DNA of 64,000 bases, from positions 3,823,501 through 3,887,500 of the forward strand of contig BSQZ01000034.1 of assembly GCA_033239005.1 (NCBI GenBank), in the 5' to 3' direction. The DNA comes from Lamellibrachia satsuma. Taxonomy: Eukaryota > Annelida > Polychaeta > Sabellida > Siboglinidae. Made by a program: the position numbers and the translations under genes. The notes under the pieces are model-generated. The model was not told the origin of the DNA, did not search any database, and saw only the letters and a program-made list of their open reading frames with translations. Shown here one piece after another: positions 63,749-64,000 of the stretch (positions are counted from its first letter, which is position 1; each line of letters starts with the position of its first letter).

Positions 63749-63837
63749 TTAGTCGTAGCTACCATACGGCACGTCATAGTTGTTGCGCATACGTTTGGCT
63801 CGGCGCTCCATGTAAACCGCGCCCAGCAGAAGTGGCC
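63749..63837 (-). CDS. Possible terminal exon of an unidentified gene
   Basis: After an acceptor-like CTCACTAG the minus strand reads GPLLLGAVYMERRAKRMRNN then YDVPYGSYD-stop: the end of a hydrophobic helix, a basic stretch and a Tyr-rich tail, as in four-TM junction proteins. GC-rich codon use resembles the PTCHD-like exons. No homolog recognised; it may be chance. Confidence 0.28.
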
Positions 63838-64000
63838 CTAGTGAGTCGCCATATTGCCACATATTGTTTGTTGGTAATGCCACAGGTTTTCCGATCAAAC
63901 ATGTTTGTATTACCAGGTTGAGTGTGATGGATAGGCACCGAACATGGACTTTATTAACTGATGAGGTGGCTGCGTATACAGATGGCAACTGGCGGAGATA

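Overview
The window looks like a piece of an invertebrate chordate or other deuterostome genome, most likely a lancelet (amphioxus). This rests on intron-rich animal genes, AT-rich DNA full of minisatellites, CR1-type LINEs with an esterase ORF1, and above all two intronic minisatellites whose repeat unit carries the host exon's own splice donor. I recall such arrays from amphioxus under the name 'mirage minisatellites'. Species is not proven; there is no rRNA, mitochondrial or prokaryotic signal.

Layout. (1) 215-19303, plus strand: a complete 13-exon gene for a 590-residue, 12-TM SLC6-fold protein in which the positions that bind sodium in the family appear substituted. Its introns hold minisatellites (43-bp at 374-590, 21/63-bp at 2068-2916, 22-bp at 10295-10625, 23-bp at 10768-12815), LINE remnants, a SINE piece and a duplicated intronic cassette. 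(2) 19.3-25.5 kb: convergent intergenic DNA with two tRNA-derived SINEs, a 34-bp minisatellite and small inverted repeats. (3) 44978-25591, minus strand: a complete 7-exon gene for a 287-residue tetraspanin with an eight-cysteine large loop (TspanC8 type, closest to TSPAN33). Its first intron is 12 kb; its introns contain several MITEs, a LINE with an open RT frame, and a 1-kb inverted-repeat element carrying a broken THAP domain. (4) 45-57.4 kb: repeats and retrotransposons, namely a long TA tract, a GT tract, a decayed APE-type LINE (47.7-51.07 kb), and a rearranged esterase-bearing CR1-like LINE (52.9-55.99 kb) with a nested insertion. (5) 62012-57448, minus strand: the last four exons of a Patched/PTCHD-family RND protein whose 5' exons lie between 62 kb and the window edge or beyond it. 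(6) 62.4-64 kb: sparse, with a LINE fragment and one possible terminal exon.

The three genes encode unrelated membrane proteins (transporter fold, ADAM10-type tetraspanin, sterol-sensing-domain protein) and nothing suggests a shared pathway. Exon models were built by hand from splice sites, phase continuity and family patterns; all phases close. Repeat family names are by eye and should be read as superfamily-level.
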